Shown: piece after piece, positions 53,444-64,000 of the stretch
Layout: each line of letters begins with the position of its first letter
Position numbering within the stretch: the first letter of the stretch is position 1
Assembly: GCA_030830785.1 (NCBI GenBank)
Contig: JAURMI010000022.1
Span: forward strand, 62,001 to 126,000
DNA from: Crocinitomicaceae bacterium
Lineage (GTDB): Bacteria; Bacteroidota; Bacteroidia; Flavobacteriales_D; Crocinitomicaceae
Length of the DNA stretch: 64,000 bases
Direction of reading: 5' to 3'
The notes under the pieces: generated by a model
What the model was told of the DNA's origin: nothing
Databases searched by the model: none
What the model saw: the letters and a program-made list of their open reading frames with translations, nothing else
Translations under genes and position numbers: made by a program

Positions 53444-54240
53444 TAAATTTTGACAATGCGTTGAGTATACATACCTAGATTTGTTTTACAGCGAATTAAG
53501 TAGGCTCCAGGCAAGAGAAATTCGATATTCACTGTAGATTGATTTGATCGAAGGAGTTCTTTACCATTGAAATTGTTGATGGTCAAATAATGGAACTCTT
53601 CATTTGATTCAAAATTAATTTGAGCTTGGCTAGGGTTGGGGTAGATACGCCAATTATGCTTTGTAGATTCAGCGAACCCTACAGGATCATCCTTGCGCAC
53701 AGTGATGTCATCTAAATACAATTTAAACCCATCAAAAGTTCGAAGAACAAAGGCTATATAGATCAACGAGTCATTGTATCCCTCTTCACTTAAATTTACT
53801 TCCCTTGTGGTCCATTCAAAATTTTCTTCTTGAACAGAACCTATGGTGTCCATAAAAGAGGACGGATCATTGGTTGTGGTGGATAATAGGACAAGATAGT
53901 CATCGGGAAATGAAGGGTCATGTGATTTTGCCTCCCAGGAAAGGTAATTACCAAAACTTCCTAAAGTCAGTTGTGGGGTGATTAGCCAACGATTGGCCGT
54001 ATCAGGCGTCTGAAAATAGGAACTTACTCCAACTACAGAATCCGTAGGATTTTCGGGGTCCGAAACTACAATCCATCCATTGGCATATTCAGCCACATTA
54101 GGGTGGGGAAGTGCGCCGTCGAGATTCAATTGGGAATAATTTGAAGGAATACCAGACTGAAAATCCGTTTGTAATATTACAGTTTGTGCTTGTGATATAA
54201 AGCCAACCAAAAGGATAAAAAATAAGGACCAGATTTTCAT
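53443..54240 (-). CDS. T9SS-exported protein with choice-of-anchor domain
   Basis: 265 residues when read from the ATG at 54240, which starts the signal peptide MKIWSLFFILLVGFISQAQ; an upstream ATG would overlap the DUF4268 gene. One jelly-roll domain follows (DFQSGIPSNYSQLNLDG, RWLITPQLTLGSFGNYLSWEAKSHDP, YIAFVLRTFDGFKLYLDDI), the choice-of-anchor J type seen in cleaved adhesin and gingipain-like proteins. A T9SS type A sorting domain ends it (WRIYPNPSQAQINFE ... PGAYLIRCK, TQRIVKI). Secreted and probably surface attached; ligand unknown. Confidence 0.88.
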   Translation of the reverse strand: MKIWSLFFILLVGFISQAQTVILQTDFQSGIPSNYSQLNLDGALPHPNVAEYANGWIVVSDPENPTDSVVGVSSYFQTPDTANRWLITPQLTLGSFGNYLSWEAKSHDPSFPDDYLVLLSTTTNDPSSFMDTIGSVQEENFEWTTREVNLSEEGYNDSLIYIAFVLRTFDGFKLYLDDITVRKDDPVGFAESTKHNWRIYPNPSQAQINFESNEEFHYLTINNFNGKELLRSNQSTVNIEFLLPGAYLIRCKTNLGMYTQRIVKI

Positions 54241-54262
54241 ATTGTAAAGATAGTTATTCTGT

Positions 54263-54727
54263 TTAGTCAACCAAAGTGATTAAAATTTCATTAAACTGCT
54301 GATAAAAGTCGTCAAATTCCAATAAATGTTTTTTAAAGAAAGCATATATAAAGGGCCAATCCTCTCGATTGTAATAATTTCTATTTTGTAGTTGCCAACT
54401 CACCCTTCCAATTTTTAAATTTTCTTCAGATTCAAATGTTTCATCCCAAAAAGTTTCTGTACTCATGGACTTTTCCATTACAACTTTTAGTTCACAAAGC
54501 TGTTCCCAAAAAATCGATTGAATGGCCTTATCCTTAAATTGAATATCATAACAAAGCGCAATGTAATTTCCTTGGCATACCATTCGTAAATAGGTGTTTT
54601 TGACCTGAGTTGGATAGTGGACCCAATTTACGCGTCTGCCAGAAGAGGACACAGCGCCGCGCATGTGATTTTTAAAGCCCGCCCAAAAAGATGCATTCCA
54701 ATCTTTGCGCGCTTCCTTAGATAGCAT
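54263..54727 (-). CDS. DUF4268 domain protein
   Basis: 154-residue cytosolic protein. It matches the small DUF4268 proteins of Bacteroidota: RKDWNASFWAGFKNHMRG at residues 6-23, RRVNWVHYPTQVKN, LRMVCQGNYIALCYDIQFKDKAIQSIFWEQLCELKVVME as the core, and WPFIYAFFKKHLLEFDDFY near the end. Some longer DUF4268 proteins accompany restriction-like nucleases, but this short form has no nuclease motif and sits among housekeeping genes. Function unknown. Confidence 0.85.
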   Translation of the reverse strand: MLSKEARKDWNASFWAGFKNHMRGAVSSSGRRVNWVHYPTQVKNTYLRMVCQGNYIALCYDIQFKDKAIQSIFWEQLCELKVVMEKSMSTETFWDETFESEENLKIGRVSWQLQNRNYYNREDWPFIYAFFKKHLLEFDDFYQQFNEILITLVD

Positions 54728-54735
54728 GATTAAAA

Positions 54736-55392
54736 TTACTTATTACCTTTTGCATGGTCAGCTAAAAACTGCTGCAATCCGATGTCTGTTAATGGATGCT
54801 TTACCAGCGCTTTTATTGCAGATAGAGGCCCTGTCATGACATCAGCGCCAAGCGATGCACAATGTATAATATGCATTGGATGTCGCACTGAAGCCGCCAA
54901 TATTTGTGTGTCAAAAGCATAATTATCGTAGATCACTCGAATTTGTTCAATCAAAGAAAGACCATCGGTAGACACATCGTCTAATCTTCCCAAAAAAGGT
55001 GAAATATAGGTTGCACCAGCCTTGGCTGCAACAAGTGCCTGTCCTGCTGAAAATATAAGGGTGCAATTGGTACGTATACCTTTTTGAGAAAAATATTTAA
55101 TAGCCTTTAGACCTTCTGTGATCATAGGAATTTTAACCACAATATTTTTATGAAGTGCGGCTAATTCTTCTCCTTCTTTTACCATTGATTCGAAATCAGT
55201 AGCAATAACTTCTGCACTCACAGGACCATCCACAATATTACAAATTGCCACGTAGTGATTTAATATGTTTGTTTTGCCTGTAATGCCTTCTTTTGCCATC
55301 AAAGAAGGGTTTGTGGTTACACCATCAAGGATGCCCATATCATGAGCTTCTGCAATTTCTTTAAGGTTTGCGGTATCTATAAAAAATCTCAT
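54736..55392 (-). CDS. fsa: Transaldolase/fructose-6-phosphate aldolase (FSA family)
   Basis: Small (218 residues) class I aldolase of the TalC/FSA family. Features: [29 protein letters not shown] (3-31), the Schiff-base Lys in NIVVKIPMI near residue 85, [32 protein letters not shown] near 108-140 and [11 protein letters not shown] near 166. In Bacteroidota such proteins usually serve as transaldolase in the pentose phosphate pathway. Gap of 3 bp to yidC upstream. Confidence 0.93.
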   Translation of the reverse strand: MRFFIDTANLKEIAEAHDMGILDGVTTNPSLMAKEGITGKTNILNHYVAICNIVDGPVSAEVIATDFESMVKEGEELAALHKNIVVKIPMITEGLKAIKYFSQKGIRTNCTLIFSAGQALVAAKAGATYISPFLGRLDDVSTDGLSLIEQIRVIYDNYAFDTQILAASVRHPMHIIHCASLGADVMTGPLSAIKALVKHPLTDIGLQQFLADHAKGNK

Positions 55393-55395
55393 CTT

Positions 55396-58885
<3,490 letters not shown>

Positions 58886-58911
58886 TTACTTTCCTTTCGC
58901 CTAAAGAATGT

Positions 58912-59523
58912 TTACAAATTATCAGATTGTTCATTACTTTGTTGCCAATTAAAATACGTTTTCTGTTGAACAGGCCTATCTGGCTCTATATCCTTCAATG
59001 GTTCGCAAGACTTAAGCTCATTGTGACACTCTACAGCAAGTTGCTGATAGAGTGCGGTACCTTGGGTCTTCCATTCGAGCATTTTATCAGTTACTTGCTT
59101 GATTATTTTAGCCGGATTACCAACAGCAACACTTCTAGGTGGAATGTGCATTTGAGATGTAACATAACTTAGTGCACCAACAATGGATTCTTTTCCTACG
59201 ATTACTTCATCCATAATCACAGCGTTCATGCCAATTAAACAATTTTCTTCAATTATGCCGCCATGTATAATAGCACCATGGCCAATATGAGCTCCAGCTT
59301 TTAAATGCACGGTTGTTCCGGGAAACATGTGAATCACGCAATTTTCTTGAATGTTACATCCGTCTTCTACGATAATTTGCCCCCAGTCGCCGCGCAAAAC
59401 CGCTCCAGGACCAACATAGACGTTTTCTCCAATGATAACATTTCCGGTAACATTTGCTTGTGGATGCACAAAGCTTGAAGATTTAATAACAGGAGTAAAT
59501 CCTTTAAAAGAATAGATGGCCAT
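58912..59523 (-). CDS. Gamma-carbonic-anhydrase/PaaY-like hexapeptide-repeat protein
   Basis: 203-residue left-handed beta-helix protein. Hexapeptide repeats run from about 12 to 150 (VHPQANVTGNVIIGENVYVGPGAVLRGDWGQIIV, CVIHMFPGTTVHLKAGAHIGHGAIIHGG). The His residues in CVIH and HIGHGAIIH are at the places of the zinc ligands of gamma carbonic anhydrases. SYVTSQMHIPPRSVAVGNPAKII follows, as in PaaY/CaiE. It could be a carbonic anhydrase or a CoA-related hydrolase; no phenylacetate genes are nearby. Confidence 0.88.
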   Translation of the reverse strand: MAIYSFKGFTPVIKSSSFVHPQANVTGNVIIGENVYVGPGAVLRGDWGQIIVEDGCNIQENCVIHMFPGTTVHLKAGAHIGHGAIIHGGIIEENCLIGMNAVIMDEVIVGKESIVGALSYVTSQMHIPPRSVAVGNPAKIIKQVTDKMLEWKTQGTALYQQLAVECHNELKSCEPLKDIEPDRPVQQKTYFNWQQSNEQSDNL

Positions 59524-59621
59524 TGTATAGCGTTATTTTAATGAGAAGGAGCATAGGGAATTAAAGTTATTGGAATGTGACATATTCTATTTAACATAAT
59601 ATTAATTATATGACAATGGCT

Positions 59622-60392
59622 TTAGAATTGAAGATGGCGCACTGTAAGCCCATTGTTCTTTAACTGAAGTAATGCATCTATACCTATTTGTAAATGTCGT
59701 TGTACATAAGTATGTGTAACCGCTGCATCACTCGCTTCGGTTTTGACACCTTCTGGTATCATTGGTGAATCGCTCACCAATAACAATGCGCCTGTAGGCG
59801 TTTTGTTTGCAAACCCGACCGTAAAAATTGTTGCTGTTTCCATGTCTATGGCATATGCTCGAATGGTTTGTAGATATTCTTTAAACGTATCATCATGTTC
59901 CCATACGCGTCTATTTGTGGTATAGACCGTGCCGGTCCAATAGTCTAAATTAGCATCTCGAATGGTAGTTGAAATGGCTTTTTGTAAGGCAAAAGCCGGT
60001 AATGCGGGTACCTCTGGTGGTAAATAATCATTAGAAGTGCCTTCTCCGCGAATGGCCGCAATTGGTAAAATAAGATCTCCAATTTGATTTCGTTTTTTTA
60101 AGCCGCCGCATTTACCTAGAAAAAGTACGGCTTTAGGTTCTATGGCTGTTAGTAAATCCATAATAGTCGCGGCACTTGGGCTTCCCATGCCAAAATTAAT
60201 TATCGACATGTCGTTTGCTGTTGCCACTTGCATGGGCTTGTTTTCGCCGTGAATTTCAACATTAAACTTACTTGCAAAAAGATGGACGTAATTAGAAAAA
60301 TTGGTGAGTAATATATATGAACCGAATTGTGCTAAGGGCGCGCCAGTATATCGTGGCAACCAATTCTCGACAATTTCTTCTTTGCTTTTCAT
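59622..60392 (-). CDS. amn: AMP nucleosidase
   Basis: Splits AMP to adenine and ribose 5-phosphate. The 256-residue short form found in Bacteroidota begins KEEIVENWLPRYTGAPLAQFGSYILLTNFSNYV, and shows the phosphorylase-like core with IINFGMGSPSAATIMDLLTAIEPKAVLFLGKCGGLK (66-101), IRGEGTSNDYLPPEVPALPAF near 125 and AIDMETATIFTVGF near 185. Unusually for this genome a Shine-Dalgarno-like AGGAG stands just before the ATG (60394-60398). Divergent from mutS2 with 50 bp between starts. Confidence 0.92.
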   Translation of the reverse strand: MKSKEEIVENWLPRYTGAPLAQFGSYILLTNFSNYVHLFASKFNVEIHGENKPMQVATANDMSIINFGMGSPSAATIMDLLTAIEPKAVLFLGKCGGLKKRNQIGDLILPIAAIRGEGTSNDYLPPEVPALPAFALQKAISTTIRDANLDYWTGTVYTTNRRVWEHDDTFKEYLQTIRAYAIDMETATIFTVGFANKTPTGALLLVSDSPMIPEGVKTEASDAAVTHTYVQRHLQIGIDALLQLKNNGLTVRHLQF

Positions 60393-60433
60393 CTCCTATA
60401 TTTTAAAACAAGGTACGGATAATTTTGTTAATC

Positions 60434-60441
60434 TATCTTTG
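60434..60441 (+). promoter_or_regulatory. -7 promoter box touching the mutS2 start codon
   Basis: TATCTTTG, an exact TAnnTTTG match, ends one base before the ATG at 60443. The -33 region has no TTG with 19-base spacing. If used, transcription would begin at or just inside the annotated start codon. Confidence 0.5.
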
Positions 60442-60442
60442 C

Positions 60443-62560
60443 ATGGTGTTTAGTGCTGATAATCAAACTTTACGAGATCTTGACTTTGCTTCTATAAAAA
60501 GTTGGCTTGAATCATTTTGTATTGGCCCTACTGCCCTTGCGAGGGTAAAGTTACTTCAGCCTAGTGCTCAATTTGAAAAATTAAGCCGTGAATTGCAGCT
60601 TCTCGATCAATTACACAAGGTGCGGATCAATCAAGAAAAATTTCCTATTCTCGATTTTGAAGAGTTAGAACGAGAAATCAAATTGCTGCAAATTCATAAA
60701 GCAGTTATTCCATTAGAGGGATTTAGGCGTATTTATATGGCCTCGGAACTAGCTAATGCCATCGTGCACTTTTTTGAGCACGCCCTTTTTTCATATCCCC
60801 TATTGGAAGAACTTACACAAGATGTTTACGCTACCGATGAAATTGTCAATCAAATTGATCAAGTTTTTGATAAGAAAGGTCAGATAAAAGACGATGCCTC
60901 TGAGAGTTTAAAAGAAATCAGAAGCCGAATAAAAACCCTAAGAAATCAAATCAATAAAAATTTCGATAAAGAATTAAGAAAATGCACCAAGGATAAAGTG
61001 CTAGCAGAAACATTGGAGACTTTTCTCAATGAAAGACGTGTACTTACCGTTCTGTCTACTTTTAAACGAAAAGTTCAAGGCAATATACATGGCTCTAGTA
61101 AAACAGGAAGTTTAACCTTCATCGAGCCATTGATTAATGTGCCCCTCAATAACGAATTGGAATTTTTATTTGACGATGAACGCAAAGAAATTCATCGCAT
61201 TCTGCAAATATTAACAGAATCGATGGTTCAATTTAAGCCGCTCATTGGCGCCTATCAAAAATTGTTAACTGAACTCGATTTTTTAAATGCCAAAACCAAA
61301 TTAGCCCTTGAAATGAAGGCTGTTTTGCCAGAACTTTCAAGTGGGCCAGGCTTTCATTTAGTTGAAGCCTACCACCCGCTTTTAAGAAAAGCAAATCAAG
61401 ATTTAGGAAAATCCACGATGGCTCAGGAATTAGTTCTAAATCAAGGCTCGAGAATGCTCGTTATCTCGGGCCCGAATGCTGGCGGCAAAAGCATCACCTT
61501 AAAAACTATTGGGCTGTTACAAATCATGCTTCAATCGGGATTATTGATTCCAGTAGCACCCCAAAGTAAGATGGGATTTTTCAAGCGAATTCTTTCAGAT
61601 ATAGGAGATAATCAATCCATTGAAAATGAGCTTAGTACATATTCTTATCGGCTCAAAAGAATGAAGTACTTTTTATCCAATACCAACGCCCATACCTTAC
61701 TTTTACTAGACGAATTTGGTACTGGTTCTGATCCAGAATTGGGTGCGGCGCTTGCAGAAGTATTTTTTGAAGAAATCTATAAGCTAAAATCTTTCGCGGT
61801 TGTTACGACACATTACTCCAACATTAAGCTCAAAGCAGACCAACTCGATGAGGCCGTGAATGGTTGTATGCTATTTAACGAAAATAACCTCTCCCCGCTT
61901 TTTCAATTCTCTTTGGGGCAACCGGGTAGCTCTTTTACCTTCGAAGTTGCAAGGCTTAACGGAATTGCTAAAACACTCATATTGGAGGCCAAAACGAGGC
62001 TAAATCAAAAGAAGGTGCGCCTTGACAAGTTATTAAGCAGTCTTCAAAAGGAGCGCAACCAGCTTTTAGAACAAAATAAACAACTCGATGCTGGCCTCAA
62101 ACACGCAGCAAGTGCAAAAGCTGAGTATGAGTTAGAAATCAATAAATTAAAACATAAGCAAAATCTTGTAAGCGAAGTGCAGAAAACAAGTCAGCGCCAA
62201 TTGCAAGCAGGCAAAAAAATGCTCTCCTTTATTGAAAAGTTTAATGCAACATCAAGAAAAAAAGAGGTCAATTCGTCCCTAATTGTCGAGCTGACCGAAT
62301 ATTTACGCTTAGAAAAATCAAAGCAAAACATTAAGAAAAAAGCTCCTCTACCTGCGTCTTTAAGCAAAGCGACAAAAAAAGATTTGCAACGAGCACAAAA
62401 ATTTGAACAACAAAAAATAAAATTGGGTAGCAAGGTGCAATTGATCCAAACCAATAAAATTGGTGTAGTAGAAGAAATCAAAGGAAAAAATCTGACTGTT
62501 ATTTTTAATCAGGCAAGAATTAAATTGAGCTTAGATAAATTGCGTTATTTATCCGATTGA
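60443..62560 (+). CDS. mutS2: MutS2-family ATPase without C-terminal Smr domain
   Basis: MutS-like ATPase linked to recombination control and, in other bacteria, rescue of collided ribosomes. The 705-residue protein has the helical clamp/lever region (about 1-300), the ATPase with Walker [17 protein letters not shown] near 345, [13 protein letters not shown] near 395, Walker [20 protein letters not shown] near 425 and TTHYSN, and then a coiled-coil rich in Lys and Gln and a small KOW-like segment ([28 protein letters not shown]). The ~80-residue Smr nuclease domain that usually ends MutS2 is missing and the stop is clean, as in some Bacteroidota. Start at ATG 60443; the earlier TTG is unlikely. 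Confidence 0.92.
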   Translation: MVFSADNQTLRDLDFASIKSWLESFCIGPTALARVKLLQPSAQFEKLSRELQLLDQLHKVRINQEKFPILDFEELEREIKLLQIHKAVIPLEGFRRIYMASELANAIVHFFEHALFSYPLLEELTQDVYATDEIVNQIDQVFDKKGQIKDDASESLKEIRSRIKTLRNQINKNFDKELRKCTKDKVLAETLETFLNERRVLTVLSTFKRKVQGNIHGSSKTGSLTFIEPLINVPLNNELEFLFDDERKEIHRILQILTESMVQFKPLIGAYQKLLTELDFLNAKTKLALEMKAVLPELSSGPGFHLVEAYHPLLRKANQDLGKSTMAQELVLNQGSRMLVISGPNAGGKSITLKTIGLLQIMLQSGLLIPVAPQSKMGFFKRILSDIGDNQSIENELSTYSYRLKRMKYFLSNTNAHTLLLLDEFGTGSDPELGAALAEVFFEEIYKLKSFAVVTTHYSNIKLKADQLDEAVNGCMLFNENNLSPLFQFSLGQPGSSFTFEVARLNGIAKTLILEAKTRLNQKKVRLDKLLSSLQKERNQLLEQNKQLDAGLKHAASAKAEYELEINKLKHKQNLVSEVQKTSQRQLQAGKKMLSFIEKFNATSRKKEVNSSLIVELTEYLRLEKSKQNIKKKAPLPASLSKATKKDLQRAQKFEQQKIKLGSKVQLIQTNKIGVVEEIKGKNLTVIFNQARIKLSLDKLRYLSD

Positions 62561-62570
62561 TTTATTAGGC

Positions 62571-62604
62571 TTGCAATACAATCGTTTGAATTTCTGTACC
62601 TTTG
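62571..62604 (+). promoter_or_regulatory. Probable promoter of the speD-speE fusion gene
   Basis: TACCTTTG at 62597-62604 matches TAnnTTTG exactly and lies 29 bases before the ATG at 62634. A TTG at 62571-62573 is 23 bases upstream, longer than the usual 19. Confidence 0.6.
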
Positions 62605-62633
62605 CCCCTCAATTCAAAATTATTCTTAGACAA

Positions 62634-63920
62634 ATGAACAGCACAGCACTCGGAAACCACATTTTAGTGGAGTTTATGAATTGCGACCCACACGTTATGA
62701 ACGACGTTGCCGCAATTGAGCGCGACATGGTTGGGGCAGCAAGAAAAGCCGAAGCCACAGTAATCAATTCTACATTTCATCACTTCTCACCTTATGGAGT
62801 TTCAGGGGTTGTGGTTATTCAAGAAAGTCATTTAGCTATTCATACATGGCCAGAATATGGATATGCAGCAGTTGACGTATTTACCTGTGGAGAAATGAAT
62901 GCATGGATCGCTTTTGATCACTTGAAAGAATGTTTTAAAGCCAAATCCTACTCTGCGCTAGAAATGAAACGCGGCTCTGTTAATCTATTAACGCGCAATG
63001 ATTTTGATATTACTACGGCTCGCGAAAAAGCCGCAGAATGGAGAAATCCAGACTTTTATACGCGAAATGTATGGTTTACAGACAAAGACGAAGATCAAGC
63101 TTTATCACTTCGCTTTACTGGAGAGGTTTATTTTGATGTTCAATCTCCTTTTCAGCGCGTTCGTATACTTGAATCTACCAAATATGGCAAAATGCTTGCC
63201 CTAGACGACATGGTAATGACCACCATTAAAGATGAATTCCATTACCACGAAATGATCTCCCACCCTGCTTTATTTGCCTTACCGCATGCTAAAAATGTAT
63301 TGGTTATTGGCGGTGGTGATGGTGGTACAGTTCGAGAAGTATTGCGCCACAGCAATATTGAGAAAGTAACGATGGTAGAAATAGATGGCGAGGTCATTAG
63401 GGCATGTAAGGAGCATTTACCAGAAATTGCAGCCTCGTTTGAAGACCCTCGTCTTGAACTTATCGTTAACGACGGAATTGCTTTTGTGCAAAATGCGCCA
63501 GATGCAACATATGATTTGCTCATTGTAGATGGTTCTGATCCAGTTGGCCCTGCAGAGGGGCTTTTCAGCATAGAATTTTATCAAAATTGTTACCGTGCCC
63601 TCAAAGCTGAAGGTATATTGGTAGCTCAAGGCGAATCTCCAAAATTTAATGAGAAGGCTTTTTCTGAACTCAACTTTACTTTGCAACAGATCTTTGGTGT
63701 TTCAAAAGCTCCGGTTGGCTTATTTTTTGTCCCTACCTACCCTACTGGAATGTGGTGTTTTCAATATGGCATCAAGGGCTCAGTAGATCCACGAAAAGTT
63801 ACAAACATAGAAGCAATCAAGGCCTTCGTGGCAGATAATGGCTTGCGTTATTACAATGAGGATATACATTTTTCAACCTTTGCTTTACCCAACTTTGTAA
63901 AGCTTTTAATTCAACAATAA
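62634..63920 (+). CDS. Fused S-adenosylmethionine decarboxylase - spermidine synthase
   Basis: One 428-residue polypeptide with two polyamine enzymes. Residues 1-~125 are a bacterial class 1B AdoMet decarboxylase: the pyruvoyl-forming Ser65 in [23 protein letters not shown], with His70 and Cys85 at the spacing of the known catalytic trio. Residues ~145-428 are an aminopropyltransferase: [66 protein letters not shown] and [15 protein letters not shown] with the catalytic Asp. Both active sites look intact, so the protein could make spermidine from putrescine and AdoMet by itself after self-cleavage at Ser65. Start at 62634 is favoured over a TTG at 62571. Confidence 0.94.
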   Translation: MNSTALGNHILVEFMNCDPHVMNDVAAIERDMVGAARKAEATVINSTFHHFSPYGVSGVVVIQESHLAIHTWPEYGYAAVDVFTCGEMNAWIAFDHLKECFKAKSYSALEMKRGSVNLLTRNDFDITTAREKAAEWRNPDFYTRNVWFTDKDEDQALSLRFTGEVYFDVQSPFQRVRILESTKYGKMLALDDMVMTTIKDEFHYHEMISHPALFALPHAKNVLVIGGGDGGTVREVLRHSNIEKVTMVEIDGEVIRACKEHLPEIAASFEDPRLELIVNDGIAFVQNAPDATYDLLIVDGSDPVGPAEGLFSIEFYQNCYRALKAEGILVAQGESPKFNEKAFSELNFTLQQIFGVSKAPVGLFFVPTYPTGMWCFQYGIKGSVDPRKVTNIEAIKAFVADNGLRYYNEDIHFSTFALPNFVKLLIQQ

Positions 63921-63924
63921 AAAA

Positions 63925-64000
63925 ATGCAAATTTCACACCAAAAGGTCGTTACCTTGACCTACAAACTTACAGATCACACAACCAAAGAACATATCGAAG
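63925..64000 (+). CDS. SlyD-like FKBP peptidyl-prolyl isomerase, N-terminus only
   Basis: The window ends after 25 codons: MQISHQKVVTLTYKLTDHTTKEHIE. The pattern M-x-I-x-x-x-KVV-x-LTY-x-L is the start of SlyD-type FKBPs, which act as folding helpers and metal-binding proteins in the cytosol. It begins 4 bp after the spermidine gene. Identification rests on a short segment. Confidence 0.65.
   Translation, partial: MQISHQKVVTLTYKLTDHTTKEHIE

Noticed and set aside
54263..54727. DUF4268 as part of a restriction or defence system
   Set aside because: The short form has no nuclease motif and lies between fsa and a secreted protein in a housekeeping transcript.

Overview
The window is a dense, AT-rich stretch of chromosome from a member of the Bacteroidota. 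The evidence is the Bacteroidota promoter grammar (TTTG, 19 bp, TAnnTTTG, for example at 4607-4637 and 40265-40295), near absence of Shine-Dalgarno sites, many lipoproteins, type IX secretion (T9SS) sorting domains, a TonB-dependent receptor, a TamL-type lipidated TamA, GH92, and family-specific gene orders such as bamD-rpoZ-coaBC-porD-recN and pyrG-yidC. I cannot place it below phylum with confidence; a gliding/T9SS-type lineage such as Flavobacteriales or a relative fits.

Layout. 1-2217: translation operon thrS (5' cut by the window), infC, rpmI, rplT, closed by a terminator. 2340-4603: a lipoprotein overlapping a polyprenyl glycosylphosphotransferase. 4694-6005: rpsP (bS16 with a long repetitive acidic tail) and rimM under a canonical promoter. 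6002-17870: envelope and secretion genes (GH3 lipoprotein, CotH/lamin-tail T9SS cargo, FemAB-like acyltransferase, GH92 mannosidase plus GT2, GWxTD protein) and an SF2 helicase. 17929-29035: an rRNA/tRNA methyltransferase divergent from a long forward cluster tamL, amidohydrolase, SnoaL-like, prmC, ligA, a small conserved protein, dapA, a VanX-like lipoprotein and a membrane protein. 29025-30409: outer-membrane barrel protein and nitroreductase.

30.5-35.2 kb is the only clearly accessory pocket: a tandem pair of small lipoproteins, an orphan gene, a FISUMP-domain protein, an orphan lipoprotein, a C-terminal remnant of cysteine dioxygenase, and a frameshifted gene of the Lys-rich 'AYVDENGN' family, ending at the 3' end of tRNA-Arg(ACG).

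35.3-42.9 kb: SOUL protein, acs, a TonB receptor, tRNA-Val(UAC), MltF-like transglycosylase, miaA. 43.0-52.8 kb: a forward cluster that combines envelope biogenesis and T9SS/gliding functions (TlpA-like protein, nrnA, GldI-like and two-domain FKBP lipoproteins, M23/LysM peptidase, bamD, porD) with rpoZ, coaBC and recN. 52.8-58.8 kb: a reverse cluster transcribed pyrG, yidC, fructose-6-phosphate-aldolase-like, DUF4268, T9SS cargo, HD hydrolase. 58.9-64.0 kb: gamma carbonic anhydrase-like protein, AMP nucleosidase, mutS2 without a Smr domain, a fused AdoMet decarboxylase-spermidine synthase, and the start of a SlyD-like gene.

Most of the window is conserved housekeeping and envelope biology. 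I see no CRISPR array, insertion sequence, phage or obvious defence system. The most unusual items are the speD-speE fusion, the bS16 repeat tail, the decayed genes beside tRNA-Arg, and several promoters whose -7 box almost touches the start codon.
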